DNA from: a virus
Length of the DNA stretch: 64,000 nt
IMG/VR virus record: IMGVR_UViG_3300020183_000053
Location: 1 to 64,000 of that record
Strand: one strand, 5' to 3'
Within the stretch, counting starts at the first letter, position 1, and every line of letters begins with the position of its first letter. The translations under genes were made by a program, and so were the position numbers. The notes beneath the pieces were generated by a model that saw only the letters and a program-made list of their open reading frames with translations, was not told the DNA's origin and made no database searches. Positions 1 through 6,908 of this stretch are shown piece after piece.

Positions 1-592
1 CCTGCGGTGGTGCTGTGGCGGCACGGTCCAGGGCTTGGTGCGCCGCTGCGGCGCGGCGGTTTGCGGCGGCCTCGGCCTGCACGGCTGCTGCCAGCTGGGC
101 GCGGGCTGCGGACAGGTCCGCGCGCACGCTGGCCAGCTCTGTGGCCGCACCTGTCAGCTGCACCTGCAGCGTACTGGCTCCCAGCTGCGCCTGGGCAGCC
201 GCAAGCTGGGCAGCGTCGCGCTCGGCCTGTGCCGCCTGCAGGTCGGCCTGCAGCGCGTGCAGGTCAGCCTGCAGCTGCACGGCTGCGGCTGCTGCGGTGT
301 CACGCTCGCGGGTCAGCACGGGTAGCTGGCGCAGGTCGCGGGTGGCTTCGCGCAGCTGGGTGCGCAGCTGCTGCGCATCGGCTGCGGCCTGGGCTTCGGC
401 GTCGGTGGCCTTGCGCAGTGCCCACTGCGCGCTGCGCACGTCGGCCAGCAGCGCGATGAACCTGCGCTCTAAGCTCTGCAGGGCGGCGTGGTCGCTGTCT
501 TGCTCCACCGCAGCCGCCACCGCTTGCGCCACCTGCTGGTCTACCGGGATCGCGGGCTTCTTGCTTCGCTTTTTGGGCTTAGTGTCTGTCAT
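1..592 (-). CDS. Coiled-coil protein, C-terminus outside window
   Basis: Open frame from an ATG at 592 running off the left edge, so at least 197 residues. It begins MTDTKPKKRSKKP, a lysine-rich basic tail. From about residue 45 it becomes a long Ala/Gln/Leu/Arg heptad region with repeated LQADL and AAQLAAAQAQ-type segments, typical of a continuous coiled coil. The ATG overlaps the stop of the preceding gene by 4 bases (ATGA). No enzymatic motif is visible and the function is unknown; a structural or DNA-associated role is possible because of the basic tail. Confidence 0.7.
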   Translation of the reverse strand, partial: MTDTKPKKRSKKPAIPVDQQVAQAVAAAVEQDSDHAALQSLERRFIALLADVRSAQWALRKATDAEAQAAADAQQLRTQLREATRDLRQLPVLTRERDTAAAAAVQLQADLHALQADLQAAQAERDAAQLAAAQAQLGASTLQVQLTGAATELASVRADLSAARAQLAAAVQAEAAANRRAAAAHQALDRAATAPPQ

Positions 593-879
593 AGCAGCCT
601 CCTGCCTGGGCAGCCCAGGTCGCTGCCACCGCGCATGATGTGGTTCCCCACTGCGGTGGCCAGTGGGTTCTCGGCGCGCAGCAGTGCCTCGCAGTGCGGG
701 CCTGCAGCCCAGCGGCACGCGCACACTGCCGGGTCACGGGGTGCGCTGGGTGCGCTGGGTGCTGGTGCTGGCGCGGGCTGTGCCTGCTGGCCCACTGTGT
801 CCAGCTGCAGGCGCCGCTGCTGTAGCAGCGCCAGCAGCGGCGGCAGGTCGGCCTGCGCGCCACGCTGGGCGCGGGTCAC
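589..879 (-). CDS. Small hypothetical protein, Pro/Ala-rich centre
   Basis: A 96-residue frame starting at the GTG at 879, which overlaps the upstream stop by 4 bases (GTGA); its own stop overlaps the next start (ATGA). This perfect coupling supports the start. The middle is an Ala-Pro-Ser linker (QPAPAPAPSAPSAPRD) and the C-terminal third contains CACRW and HCEALLRAENPLATAV. Conserved Cys/His residues might form a small zinc site, but no family is recognised. Confidence 0.6.
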   Translation of the reverse strand: MTRAQRGAQADLPPLLALLQQRRLQLDTVGQQAQPAPAPAPSAPSAPRDPAVCACRWAAGPHCEALLRAENPLATAVGNHIMRGGSDLGCPGRRLL

Positions 880-1187
880 GACACACCACCAGGGCGGTGC
901 AGGCGGCGCCCATCGGTGGGGCTGTCGGTGGTGTCCTCGGCGGGCTGCACTGCGGGCACGGCCACGGGTGGGTGGGCGTGCGGGTCCACCAGTGCGGCCC
1001 CCAGCACCAGCGGCAGCTGGTCCTGCGTGGCGTACACGCACAGCACCTGCCCGGCGGTTGACAGCACCCGCCAGCCTGCACCCTGCTGCAGCACCAGCAG
1101 CTGGGCGGCGCCACGCAGCAGCAGCACGTGCTCCACGCCGTGCGTGGCCCACGTGTAGGGTGGCGGTACGGTGCAGGGCGGGGTCAC
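876..1187 (-). CDS. Small hypothetical protein
   Basis: A 103-residue frame whose GTG start at 1187 overlaps the stop of the XF1762-family gene (GTGA), and whose stop overlaps the next GTG. The N-terminal 70 residues read like a compact beta-rich domain (HVLLLRGAAQLLVLQQ, GWRVLSTAGQVLCVYATQDQ); the end is polar and probably disordered. No family recognised. Confidence 0.55.
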   Translation of the reverse strand: MTPPCTVPPPYTWATHGVEHVLLLRGAAQLLVLQQGAGWRVLSTAGQVLCVYATQDQLPLVLGAALVDPHAHPPVAVPAVQPAEDTTDSPTDGRRLHRPGGVS

Positions 1188-1936
1188 GGCGTGCCGCCTT
1201 GCGGGTCCGCAGCGGGTGCCGCAGGCGGGTCCGACAGTCCGGTGGCCACCAGCAGCGGCAGGGTGCACGGCCCCACCTCCCCGGCTGCCATCATCGCCGC
1301 CCCCCTACCCGGAGCTGCAGGCGCGGCGGGCACCCACCCGCGAGCGAGCGCGGCGGGCAGCGACGCGGGGCTGACCCACCGCCGCTTCGGGTCTGCGACG
1401 ACACCGAGGCGCAGCGTGCGGGTTCGCGAGGGACTCGACCACTGCCGGGGTCCGCGCCGGTCGTGCCGACTCACCACCTCAACCCACCCAGCTGCGCGCA
1501 GGCTGGTCCCGGGCTCAGTGGCGAGCGTGTACGTCACGAGGGGCTGCCCCAGCTTACGCGCCCAGCGGGCCGCTGCGCCAAGGAGTGCTGAGGCGCAGCC
1601 GGGCGGCGCGCCGTCGGGCACAATGCCGCGACTGTACTCCACCCACCCGCCGACCTGCAGTTCGCGCGCGACAGGGCGGCCAATAAGGCCCCAGGCCACC
1701 GGCCAGCGGGTGTCGCGGCGCACCACCACCAGCCCCACAAGGCCGCCCGCTACGCGCGGCAGGTGGCGGTGGTGCTCGGCGCAGCGACGGATAGCCTCGC
1801 CGACACCGATGGTGTGGACGGCGAGGCGGACGGCGCCGGGCGGCTTGTAGCGGGGGGGCGAGTCCACCACCCCGAGCGTAGCACGCGGGGCGCCGTTCAC
1901 GGTGCCTGCCAGCTTTTCCGTTTCTGACTTGCTCAC
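1184..1936 (-). CDS. XF1762 family protein (GNAT-like fold)
   Basis: About 250 residues. Residues 40-165 match my memory of the XF1762 family common in phages of high-GC bacteria: a HTIGVGEAIRRCAEHHRHLP start, VGLVVVRRDTRWPVAWGLIGRP, the VGGWVEYSRGIVPDGAPPG stretch, then LVTYTLATEPGTSLRAAGW, the motif reminiscent of acetyltransferases. Substrate unknown. The C-terminal 80 residues are Pro/Ala-rich. I chose GTG at 1936 (6-7 bases after ACGAGG) over TTG at 1942. It heads a run of four overlapping genes and lies just behind a TAAC-N9-GTTA site. Confidence 0.75.
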   Translation of the reverse strand: MSKSETEKLAGTVNGAPRATLGVVDSPPRYKPPGAVRLAVHTIGVGEAIRRCAEHHRHLPRVAGGLVGLVVVRRDTRWPVAWGLIGRPVARELQVGGWVEYSRGIVPDGAPPGCASALLGAAARWARKLGQPLVTYTLATEPGTSLRAAGWVEVVSRHDRRGPRQWSSPSRTRTLRLGVVADPKRRWVSPASLPAALARGWVPAAPAAPGRGAAMMAAGEVGPCTLPLLVATGLSDPPAAPAADPQGGTP

Positions 1937-1946
1937 TTGCAACCTC

Positions 1947-1975
1947 GTGTAACTGCTGCAGGGTTACCCTACACA
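1947..1975 (-). promoter_or_regulatory. Promoter/operator site P0 (TAAC-N9-GTTA)
   Basis: Minus strand shows TAAC-CCTGCAGCA-GTTA (1950-1966) followed by CAC, the same palindrome and -10-like TTACAC seen at twelve other sites. The -35 position reads TGTGTA, so this is the weakest promoter match. The -10-like hexamer is only about 10 bases from the GTG at 1936, so either the transcript is almost leaderless or the site acts only as an operator. Confidence 0.45.
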
Positions 1976-2002
1976 CGCCAGCGGTGCGGCTGTGTGTAGG
2001 GT
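1966..2002 (-). terminator. Inverted repeat after gene 2034-2549
   Basis: Perfect 11-base arms ACCCTACACAC (1966-1976) and GTGTGTAGGGT (1992-2002) with a 15-base loop, lying 3' of the gene that ends at 2034. No U-tract follows, so it could be a factor-dependent terminator, an RNA-processing hairpin, or a second operator beside P0. Confidence 0.45.
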
Positions 2003-2033
2003 GGGCGGTGGGTGCGCGCACAGCGTCTGCGCA

Positions 2034-2549
2034 TCACTCTGCTGACGCACGCAGCTCTGCCGCCAGCATACGCCACCGGCTGAAGCCCGGTGCCGTGCGT
2101 GCACCCACCAGCGGGTCCACGTCGCCGCCGCTGGCGTAGTGGTGCGCCACCAGCTCGGCCAGGGCGGTGGCCACCCGGTCGCGGTCCAGCTGTGGCAGGT
2201 TGCGCACGTACCACTGCATGACCGCGTGCAGGTCAGGGTCCGTCATCAGCTCGGGGCGCAGCTGCATCAGCTGCACGGCGGCCACCAGCAGGGTGGCGAT
2301 GTCGCCGTGCTGCACCACGCTGCCCTGCAGCCCGCCCTGCACCAGCTGGGCGCCAGCGGGCACATACACCCGCACCTGCGGGTCCAGCCGGTACAGGCTG
2401 ACGCTGGTGTGCGCCCCGTTCAGATGCAGCAGCCCACCCACAGGCAGCCCCGCACTGTCGCGCACAGCGGGAAAGCTGAACTCCACGGTGCGGTCGTTGG
2501 GTGTGTCCTGTTGGGCGGCGGGTGGGTTCAGCTTGCACTGCGGCTTCAT
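2034..2549 (-). CDS. Hypothetical protein, 171 aa
   Basis: Start ATG at 2549 has a clear CAGGAGTAACC ribosome site. The protein starts MKPQCKLNPPAAQQD, has a short beta-like N-terminal part (VEFSFPAVRDSAGLPVGGLL) and a helical C-terminal half (LVAAVQLMQLRPELMTDPD, LDRDRVATALAELVAHHY). The C-terminal half resembles a small all-alpha domain. Separated by 2 bases from the upstream gene, so co-transcribed with it. Function unknown. Confidence 0.7.
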   Translation of the reverse strand: MKPQCKLNPPAAQQDTPNDRTVEFSFPAVRDSAGLPVGGLLHLNGAHTSVSLYRLDPQVRVYVPAGAQLVQGGLQGSVVQHGDIATLLVAAVQLMQLRPELMTDPDLHAVMQWYVRNLPQLDRDRVATALAELVAHHYASGGDVDPLVGARTAPGFSRWRMLAAELRASAE

Positions 2550-2551
2550 GG

Positions 2552-2773
2552 TTACTCCTGCGTGGTGGTGTGTGTGGTGGGTTCCACCGTGAACTCGTTG
2601 CGGGCGCGGTACACGAACCCGCACGGCCAGTGCGGGCTGCTGAGCCGGTACAGCTGCACGTCGCCAGCGGGCAGCTCGGTGACTTGGCAGCGCACGCTGC
2701 GGGCGTCGGCTTTGAACCAGCTGGCGAAGGTCCACACCCAGGTGCCCAGCGGCACGTGCTGGCGCCGCGTCAC
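2552..2773 (-). CDS. Small hypothetical protein, 73 aa
   Basis: GTG start at 2773 overlaps the stop of the coiled-coil gene by 4 bases. The sequence (TWVWTFASWFKADARSVRC, VQLYRLSSPHWPCGFVYRARN) looks like a small beta-barrel or SH3-like domain with two Cys. No family recognised. Confidence 0.55.
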   Translation of the reverse strand: MTRRQHVPLGTWVWTFASWFKADARSVRCQVTELPAGDVQLYRLSSPHWPCGFVYRARNEFTVEPTTHTTTQE

Positions 2774-3327
2774 TGGCCACCGCCTGCGCTGGGCGCGGGC
2801 AGCTGCGCGGCCACCAGCCCCTCGGCGGTGCACACGCACGCACCCAGCGCCAGCACGGTGCTGGCCTGCACGGGCGCGCTGTCCGCCCCATACACGTGCG
2901 CCGGGCGCACCACCACCAGCTGCCCACCACCACCGCCCAGGCTGCCCAGCACCGCGCCCTCACGCAGTGCTGCGTGCACCTGCGCAAGCTCACGCACCGC
3001 TTGCACCTCGTACAGCTGCGGCAGCTGGGTGGCTGGCGCGTCTGCGCCCGCTTGCGGTTGCGTGAGGCGCTGCACGTGCAGCCGGGACAGCGCAGCCTCT
3101 GCCTCTTGCAGCTGGTCGTGGGCACGGTTGATTTCGTCCGTTGCCTCGGCAAGCTCGGCACGCAGCTGGGCGAGCTGTGCCTGCAGCTGCTCGGTGTAGT
3201 GGCGCTCCAGCGCACGGTGCACACTGGTGGCAGACACGCTGAACCGCTGCACACCGGACGCGCACGCTGTCTGCAGCACCCACGGCACGAGATCGGGGTG
3301 CGCACGCTCTACCCTTTGACGGCCCAT
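2770..3327 (-). CDS. Coiled-coil protein, possible DNA-binding N-terminus
   Basis: 185 residues from ATG 3327 with an AGGAGGTTCCG ribosome site. Residues 1-40 (VQRFSVSATSVHRALERHY) read like a helix-turn-helix-type segment; residues 45-85 are a strong coiled coil (QLAQLRAELAEATDEINRA). A flexible part follows and then a Gly-rich beta region (LGGGGGQLVVVRPAHV). The layout, a short HTH followed by a coiled coil, resembles KfrA-like plasmid proteins, but this is inference. First gene after the class II promoter at 3372-3402. Confidence 0.65.
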   Translation of the reverse strand: MGRQRVERAHPDLVPWVLQTACASGVQRFSVSATSVHRALERHYTEQLQAQLAQLRAELAEATDEINRAHDQLQEAEAALSRLHVQRLTQPQAGADAPATQLPQLYEVQAVRELAQVHAALREGAVLGSLGGGGGQLVVVRPAHVYGADSAPVQASTVLALGACVCTAEGLVAAQLPAPSAGGGQ

Positions 3328-3371
3328 CGGAACCTCCTGCTGGCGGGCTGCGCCTTGCGCCCTGCATGTGC

Positions 3372-3402
3372 TGTAGTAGGCAGCCGCACACTAACCCGCA
3401 CA
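3372..3402 (-). promoter_or_regulatory. Class II promoter/operator element, copy 1
   Basis: A 31-base element that recurs at 24720-24750 with only two mismatches. Minus strand reads TGTGCGGGTTAGTG then GCTGCCTACTACA. TACTAC is a plausible -10; no good -35 lies 17 bases upstream, so it may need an activator. Both copies lie upstream of the first gene of a minus-strand operon (start codons at 3327 and 24691). Confidence 0.55.
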
Positions 3403-3596
3403 GCGTACCACTACACCACAGGCATCAAGCTGAAAACCCGTGCAGCAGCCGGTGCAGGTGGGCGCAGGTGCGGCTGCATCACTGCGCGGGTGCTGTGGTG
3501 CGGGTAGAAAAAAAACCGCTACGCAGGCTGCGCGGGTGGTGTGGGAAAAATGTGCGGGGGGCCATGTGGCCGCCCCCCCTGCCGCCGGGCCTGTTC

Positions 3597-3628
3597 ACGG
3601 GGTACCCCCCCCCTACGGGGTACCCCGT
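3597..3628. repeat. Repeated GGGGTACCCC palindromes
   Basis: ACGGGGTACCCC occurs at 3597-3608 and again at 3615-3626, where it extends to the perfect 14-base palindrome ACGGGGTACCCCGT (3615-3628). Repeat spacing is 18 bases. Possibly paired binding sites for a dimeric protein. Confidence 0.6.
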
Positions 3629-4138
3629 ATGCCGCACCCCGACGCCCAGGATGTCGTGCTGCACGCTATTCCCACGCAGCAGGCAGCGCACGGCGCGCTG
3701 TGCTGGGTGCGGGCTGGGTGCAGCGCGGCCTGCCACCCGTACAGGCGGGCACCCGCCTGCACACCCAGACGCTGCGCGGGTGGGTGCGCCGCAGGGTGCG
3801 CAGCTGCGCGCCACAGGCGGGACCGCTGTGGGGCCGCTGTGGGGCCGCTGGTGCCTCCACAGGCGCGCGCAGCCGTCAGCCGCACCCTGTGCCGCCCACC
3901 TGCCCCGCGCGCGCCTGTGGAGCCTGTAGGCCGACTGTGGGGCAGGCTGCTATGGGCTGCTGGGCAGCCTGCTGCACCCTCGCCCGCCATGCGCTGCACC
4001 CACCCCTCCTCACCACCCCACCACCACCGCAGCACAGCCCCTGCCACGATGCGCCTGCATCCTGCGCTCTGGTGCCCACCAGCACCCCACGCGCTGGGCA
4101 CGCTGCACGTGCTGCGCGGGTGAGCAGCACAGGGTGCG

Positions 4139-4220
4139 CAGCTGGGCACAGTGGGGCGCAGCTGCAGCGCGGCCCGACCGGCTGGCACCAGCCCGCGAAG
4201 CGGGCTGCAGTGCCCAGCTG
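4139..4220. repeat. Nested inverted repeats, about 80 nt
   Basis: Outer arms CAGCTGGGCAC (4139-4149) and GTGCCCAGCTG (4210-4220) are perfect complements. Inside sits CAGCCCGC-GAA-GCGGGCTG (4189-4207), a perfect 8-bp stem. Together they could fold into a branched RNA or a cruciform. No coding frame overlaps convincingly. Confidence 0.55.
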
Positions 4221-4343
4221 TGCGCCGATTGCGGCTCACCCAGGCCCGCGACACTGGGCGCCCGGCTGCGCACCTGCGGCTGGGCCTGCGCGGGTGGTGG
4301 GCCGCACTGTGTGCCAGCTGCGCGGGTGCCGCCGAGATGGTAA

Positions 4344-4371
4344 AGCCCCGCTCGGCTGAACCGGCGGGGCT
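4344..4371 (-). terminator. Terminator after gene 4396-4941
   Basis: AGCCCCGC (4344-4351) pairs with GCGGGGCT (4364-4371). On the minus strand the hairpin is followed by TTTACC, a short U-run, 25 bases after the stop codon. Confidence 0.65.
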
Positions 4372-4395
4372 GTGGGGCTGGTGGCGCTGGATCTG

Positions 4396-4941
4396 TCAGG
4401 CGGCGACGGACAGCACCAGGGTGAAGCCGTCCGCGCTCTTGGTGGTGCTCACCCGGAGGCCAGCGCGGGCGGCGGCCTTGCCGCCAGGGTTGCACGGCGC
4501 CCAGTAGGCGCGGTGAGCCACGCTGCTGGTGGCGAAGCCGAGCGCCATCCGGTCGGCCACGGTGAGAACAGCCACGCCGCTGCCGGCCGTCAGCTGGGCC
4601 AGGGTTGCCGCCATGCTGGCGATGGTGGTGCGGGTGCTGGTGGTGCTGGTCGTCTGGCCAGCCTCGACAGCGGCGCGGGCGGCCTCGGCGCGGTCAGCCT
4701 CCAGCTGCTGCTCGGCGGCGGTGATGGTGTTCGGGGTCACGGGCGCCTCGTATCCGGCATCGCGCAGGGCCTTCACGCGGTCGGCGTAGATGGCGAGGTC
4801 GGCCTTCTTCCAGCCGTCGAAGCGCATGGCGCTGGGCACGCCCGCGATCGCGTTCATGCTGGTCAGGGCGAACTTGATGTCCTCGGTGGTGGCGGTGGCG
4901 ATGGTGGACACGGTGGCGAAGGCGAAGGTGAGCTTGGTCAT
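4396..4941 (-). CDS. Paralogue A, conserved YWAPCNPGGKAA domain
   Basis: 181 residues from ATG 4941 (AGGACG ribosome site), behind promoter P1. The C-terminal 55 residues (ADRMALG, then HRAYWAPCNPGGKAAA and KSADGF) are closely similar to those of the next gene (5186-5776), while the N-terminal parts differ (here FDGWKKADLAIYADRVKALR). So a conserved C-terminal domain is attached to variable helical N-termini. Function unknown; the invariant Cys, Trp, Gly-Gly-Lys cluster suggests a binding or catalytic surface. Own promoter and terminator, so a single-gene unit. Confidence 0.75.
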   Translation of the reverse strand: MTKLTFAFATVSTIATATTEDIKFALTSMNAIAGVPSAMRFDGWKKADLAIYADRVKALRDAGYEAPVTPNTITAAEQQLEADRAEAARAAVEAGQTTSTTSTRTTIASMAATLAQLTAGSGVAVLTVADRMALGFATSSVAHRAYWAPCNPGGKAAARAGLRVSTTKSADGFTLVLSVAA

Positions 4942-4992
4942 GGTGGTCGTCCTGCGTGGTGGTGGGCAGCTGCCCGTCTGCTGACACCATCG

Positions 4993-5021
4993 GTGTAACA
5001 CGAGCACGGTTAGACGCGCAA
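4993..5021 (-). promoter_or_regulatory. Promoter P1 with TAAC-N9-GTTA operator
   Basis: TTGCGC (5021-5016), 17-base spacer, TTACAC (4998-4993). The spacer contains TAAC-N9-GTTA. The A-tract GAGCAGAAAGTTCG sits directly upstream and the leader GGTGTCAGCAG downstream. Drives the gene at 4941. Confidence 0.75.
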
Positions 5022-5127
5022 CGAACTTTCTGCTCGCGGCGTGAAGATTGTTGAGAACCGCCGCCACCACGCGCACAGCAGCAGCTGGGCGCGGCCCCTG
5101 GGCGCTCCAGCTGTCCCCACACGTGCG

Positions 5128-5159
5128 AGCGCCCCGCGAGGCGAGGCCAGCGGGGCGCT
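5128..5159 (-). terminator. Hairpin terminator after gene 5186-5776
   Basis: Perfect 10-base arms AGCGCCCCGC (5128-5137) and GCGGGGCGCT (5150-5159), 26 bases past the stop at 5186 on the minus strand. No clear U-tract. Confidence 0.6.
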
Positions 5160-5185
5160 GCTGCAGTGCGGCGTGGCGAGGGGCG

Positions 5186-5776
5186 TCAGGCCGCCCGCAC
5201 CAGCACCACGTCGAACCCGTCCTCAGACTTGGCGCTGCGCACGGTCAGCCCAGCCAGGGCTGCCGCCTTGCCGCCAGGGTTGCAGGGTGCCCAGTATGCC
5301 CGGTGAACCACGGCGCTGTTTGGCAGGCCCATCGCAAGGCGATCGGCCACGGTGAGCACGGTGATGCTGTAGACCGCCAGGGAGCGCAGCTCGGTGGCGA
5401 AGTCACCCACGCTGGACCGGGTGCGGGTGGTGGTGTCGCCGGTGGCGGCCTTGCGGGTACGGGTGGTGGTGCGCGTGGCCGCAGCCACCTGCGCCTCCAC
5501 CTGCGCCAGCAGCTCCGCAGCCGACAGCGCGGCGGCGGCGGCCTCGGCCTCGGCAGCCACGCGGGCGGCCTCGGCAGCGGCGCGCTCGTCGGCCACCTGC
5601 TGCTCGGCGGCGGCGGTGAGCATCGCGTCGATCGCAACGCGCAACGCGGTGGCCTTGTCGAGCAAGCTGCGGTCAACGGCCACGCCCTGCTCGGTGCAGA
5701 GCGCGCGGTAGGCGGTGCGCAGGGCAGCGCGGTCGAAGGTGGCGATGGTGGCAGTGGTCAGGGTGGTGGTGGTCAT
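5186..5776 (-). CDS. Paralogue B, conserved YWAPCNPGGKAA domain
   Basis: 196 residues from ATG 5776 (AGGAGC ribosome site), behind promoter P2. The N-terminus is MTTTTLTTATIATFD, the Thr-rich start shared by several genes with this promoter cassette. A long Ala/Glu coiled-coil stretch follows (residues 50-95). The C-terminal 55 residues (ADRLAMG, HRAYWAPCNPGGKAAA, KSEDGF) match the C-terminus of the gene at 4396-4941. Tandem duplication followed by N-terminal divergence is the simplest explanation. Function unknown. Confidence 0.75.
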   Translation of the reverse strand: MTTTTLTTATIATFDRAALRTAYRALCTEQGVAVDRSLLDKATALRVAIDAMLTAAAEQQVADERAAAEAARVAAEAEAAAAALSAAELLAQVEAQVAAATRTTTRTRKAATGDTTTRTRSSVGDFATELRSLAVYSITVLTVADRLAMGLPNSAVVHRAYWAPCNPGGKAAALAGLTVRSAKSEDGFDVVLVRAA

Positions 5777-5831
5777 TGTGGTCTTGCTCCTGCGGGGTGG
5801 TGGGCGGTGCGCCCGTCTGCTGACACCACCT

Positions 5832-5860
5832 ATATAACACCGTGGCAGTTAGACACGCAA
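5832..5860 (-). promoter_or_regulatory. Promoter P2 with TAAC-N9-GTTA operator
   Basis: TTGCGT (5860-5855), 17-base spacer, TTATAT (5837-5832), the best -10 of the family. Operator TAAC-TGCCACGGT-GTTA at 5835-5851. It shares GAGCAGAAAGTTCG-like upstream sequence with P1 at lower identity and the GGTGTCAGCAG leader. Confidence 0.8.
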
Positions 5861-6000
5861 CGAACTTTCTGCTCGCTTGCGAAAGATTTTTCAGATGCCG
5901 CACACGCACTGCGTTCTGGCGCTGCACCTGCTGCGCAGCAGCACCCCACACGCAGCAGCGCCCGCGCAGCACGGGCTGGCGGGCGCGGGCGATGCTCCCC

Positions 6001-6058
6001 GAACGCTGCGAGGCCCGCCGAGCTGGGCAGCTGGGCGGGCCTCCCATGCCAGCGTTCA
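6001..6058 (-). terminator. Two-tier hairpin at the end of gene 6056-6349
   Basis: Inner arms AGGCCCGCC (6011-6019) and GGCGGGCCT (6034-6042); outer arms GAACGCTG (6001-6008) and CAGCGTTC. The outer arm overlaps the stop codon at 6056-6058. Confidence 0.55.
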
Positions 6059-6349
6059 GGCTGGCCACTCTGCCAGCGTGGCGCTGTACCACCGCGCCGG
6101 GCTGCTGTGGGTGCCAGCGCCCTCGGCCAGCACCAGCTCGGCGCGCAGCCGTGCGGGCCGACCGGGCGCGCGTGGTGCTGGGCGCAGGTAGACCGCAGCG
6201 GCCCGCCAGCCGGGCGCCCAGCCTGCTGCGTTCGCCAGCAGCTGGCAGCAGCCCACGCTGGCAGGCAGCCCAGGGTGCGGGCGAACGGTGGCGGCCATCG
6301 CCATCTGGCGCAGCTGCGCCACGGTGGGCTGGGTGGTGGTGCTGGTCAT
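6056..6349 (-). CDS. Small hypothetical protein, 97 aa
   Basis: ATG 6349 with a GCAGGAGCGCACA ribosome site. Starts MTSTTTQPTVAQLRQMAMAA, again Thr-rich. The centre (GCCQLLANAAGWAPGWRAAAVY) and the C-terminal RLRAELVLAEGAGTHSSPARW look like a small folded domain. No family recognised. The second gene of the P3 unit, 29 bases after the stop of the gene at 6379-6642. Confidence 0.6.
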   Translation of the reverse strand: MTSTTTQPTVAQLRQMAMAATVRPHPGLPASVGCCQLLANAAGWAPGWRAAAVYLRPAPRAPGRPARLRAELVLAEGAGTHSSPARWYSATLAEWPA

Positions 6350-6378
6350 TGTGCGCTCCTGCGGGGTGGTGGTGGCCA

Positions 6379-6642
6379 TCACGCCACCGTCTTGCGACCG
6401 TCGTGGAAGCCACGCATCCACTCACTGTGATTCTCGCGGGTGGCGGCACAGTACGCGATCCAGTCGTTGTCGTCCCGTCCCCACGAGATGTCGGGGTTGC
6501 ATACCCAGGGGCCACCGGGCACGTAGCTCTCAGTCCAGCGGCGGCCAGTGGCCTTGCCGCTCTCGTAGGACGCCGTCGCAGTGGGAATGCCGCGATTCAG
6601 GTCGTTGGCGGGGTAGGCTCCGAAGCGGCGGGTGGTGGTCAT
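6379..6642 (-). CDS. Small hypothetical protein, duplicated start region
   Basis: 87 residues from ATG 6642. A second in-frame ATG at 6669 with an identical ribosome site would add nine residues (MTTTQQEHT), because a 27-base unit holding ribosome site plus start is tandemly duplicated. The body (RRWTESYVPGGPWVCNPDI, DDNDWIAYCAATRENHSEW) is Trp-rich and acidic. It resembles no family I know. Behind promoter P3. Confidence 0.65.
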   Translation of the reverse strand: MTTTRRFGAYPANDLNRGIPTATASYESGKATGRRWTESYVPGGPWVCNPDISWGRDDNDWIAYCAATRENHSEWMRGFHDGRKTVA

Positions 6643-6687
6643 CGTGTGCTCCTGCTGGGTGGTGGTCATCGTGTGCTCCTGCTGGGT
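6634..6687. repeat. Perfect 27-bp tandem repeat of RBS and start codon
   Basis: Positions 6634-6660 and 6661-6687 are identical. On the minus strand each copy contains CAGCAGGAGCACACGATGACC, split here for length: AGGAGCACACG, then ATG and three Thr codons. The unit is 9 codons, so the frame is kept. Confidence 0.9.
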
Positions 6688-6714
6688 GGTGTGCGTCTGC
6701 TGCTGACACCACAG

Positions 6715-6743
6715 GTGTAACACTGTCGCGGTTAGGGCCGCAA
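6715..6743 (-). promoter_or_regulatory. Promoter P3 with TAAC-N9-GTTA operator
   Basis: TTGCGG (6743-6738), 17-base spacer, TTACAC (6720-6715). Operator TAAC-CGCGACAGT-GTTA. Upstream A-tract GCAGAAAAACGC and the GGTGTCAGCAG leader are present. Confidence 0.75.
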
Positions 6744-6908
6744 GCGTTTTTCTGCATGACGTGCAAAGATTGTGCAGGCGCTGCACCAGCACGGCGTTCT
6801 GCCGCAGGCCGCCAGCAGCGCGCGCAGCGCCACCCGCGCGCCGCTGTGGCGCACGCCAGCGGTGGCCAGCACAGCGGCGCGATAGCCTGGGTGCACCCTG
6901 GAGGCCCC

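Larger units (their letters stand above)
3403..4343. other. Non-coding 0.9-kb region, candidate replication origin
   Basis: No convincing gene on either strand: the long frames here give Arg/Pro/Cys/Ala-rich translations without a ribosome site. It holds A-tracts (3507-3516, 3545-3550), a strong hairpin at about 3555-3578 followed on the minus strand by TTTTT, the 14-base palindrome ACGGGGTACCCCGT with a second partial copy, a tandem CTGTGGGGCCG repeat near 3829-3850, and nested inverted repeats at 4139-4220. Such clustering fits an origin or a structured RNA; nothing proves either. Confidence 0.4.

Noticed and set aside
2034-3305. Long minus-strand frame covering three genes as one protein
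   Set aside because: Only the last 171 residues look like protein; the upstream part overlaps two coupled genes in other frames, and a strong ribosome site precedes ATG 2549.
3541-4359. Long plus-strand open frame in the non-coding region
   Set aside because: Translation is Arg/Pro/Cys/Ala-rich with no domain, no ribosome site and no overlap pattern typical of this genome; high GC makes long spurious frames common.
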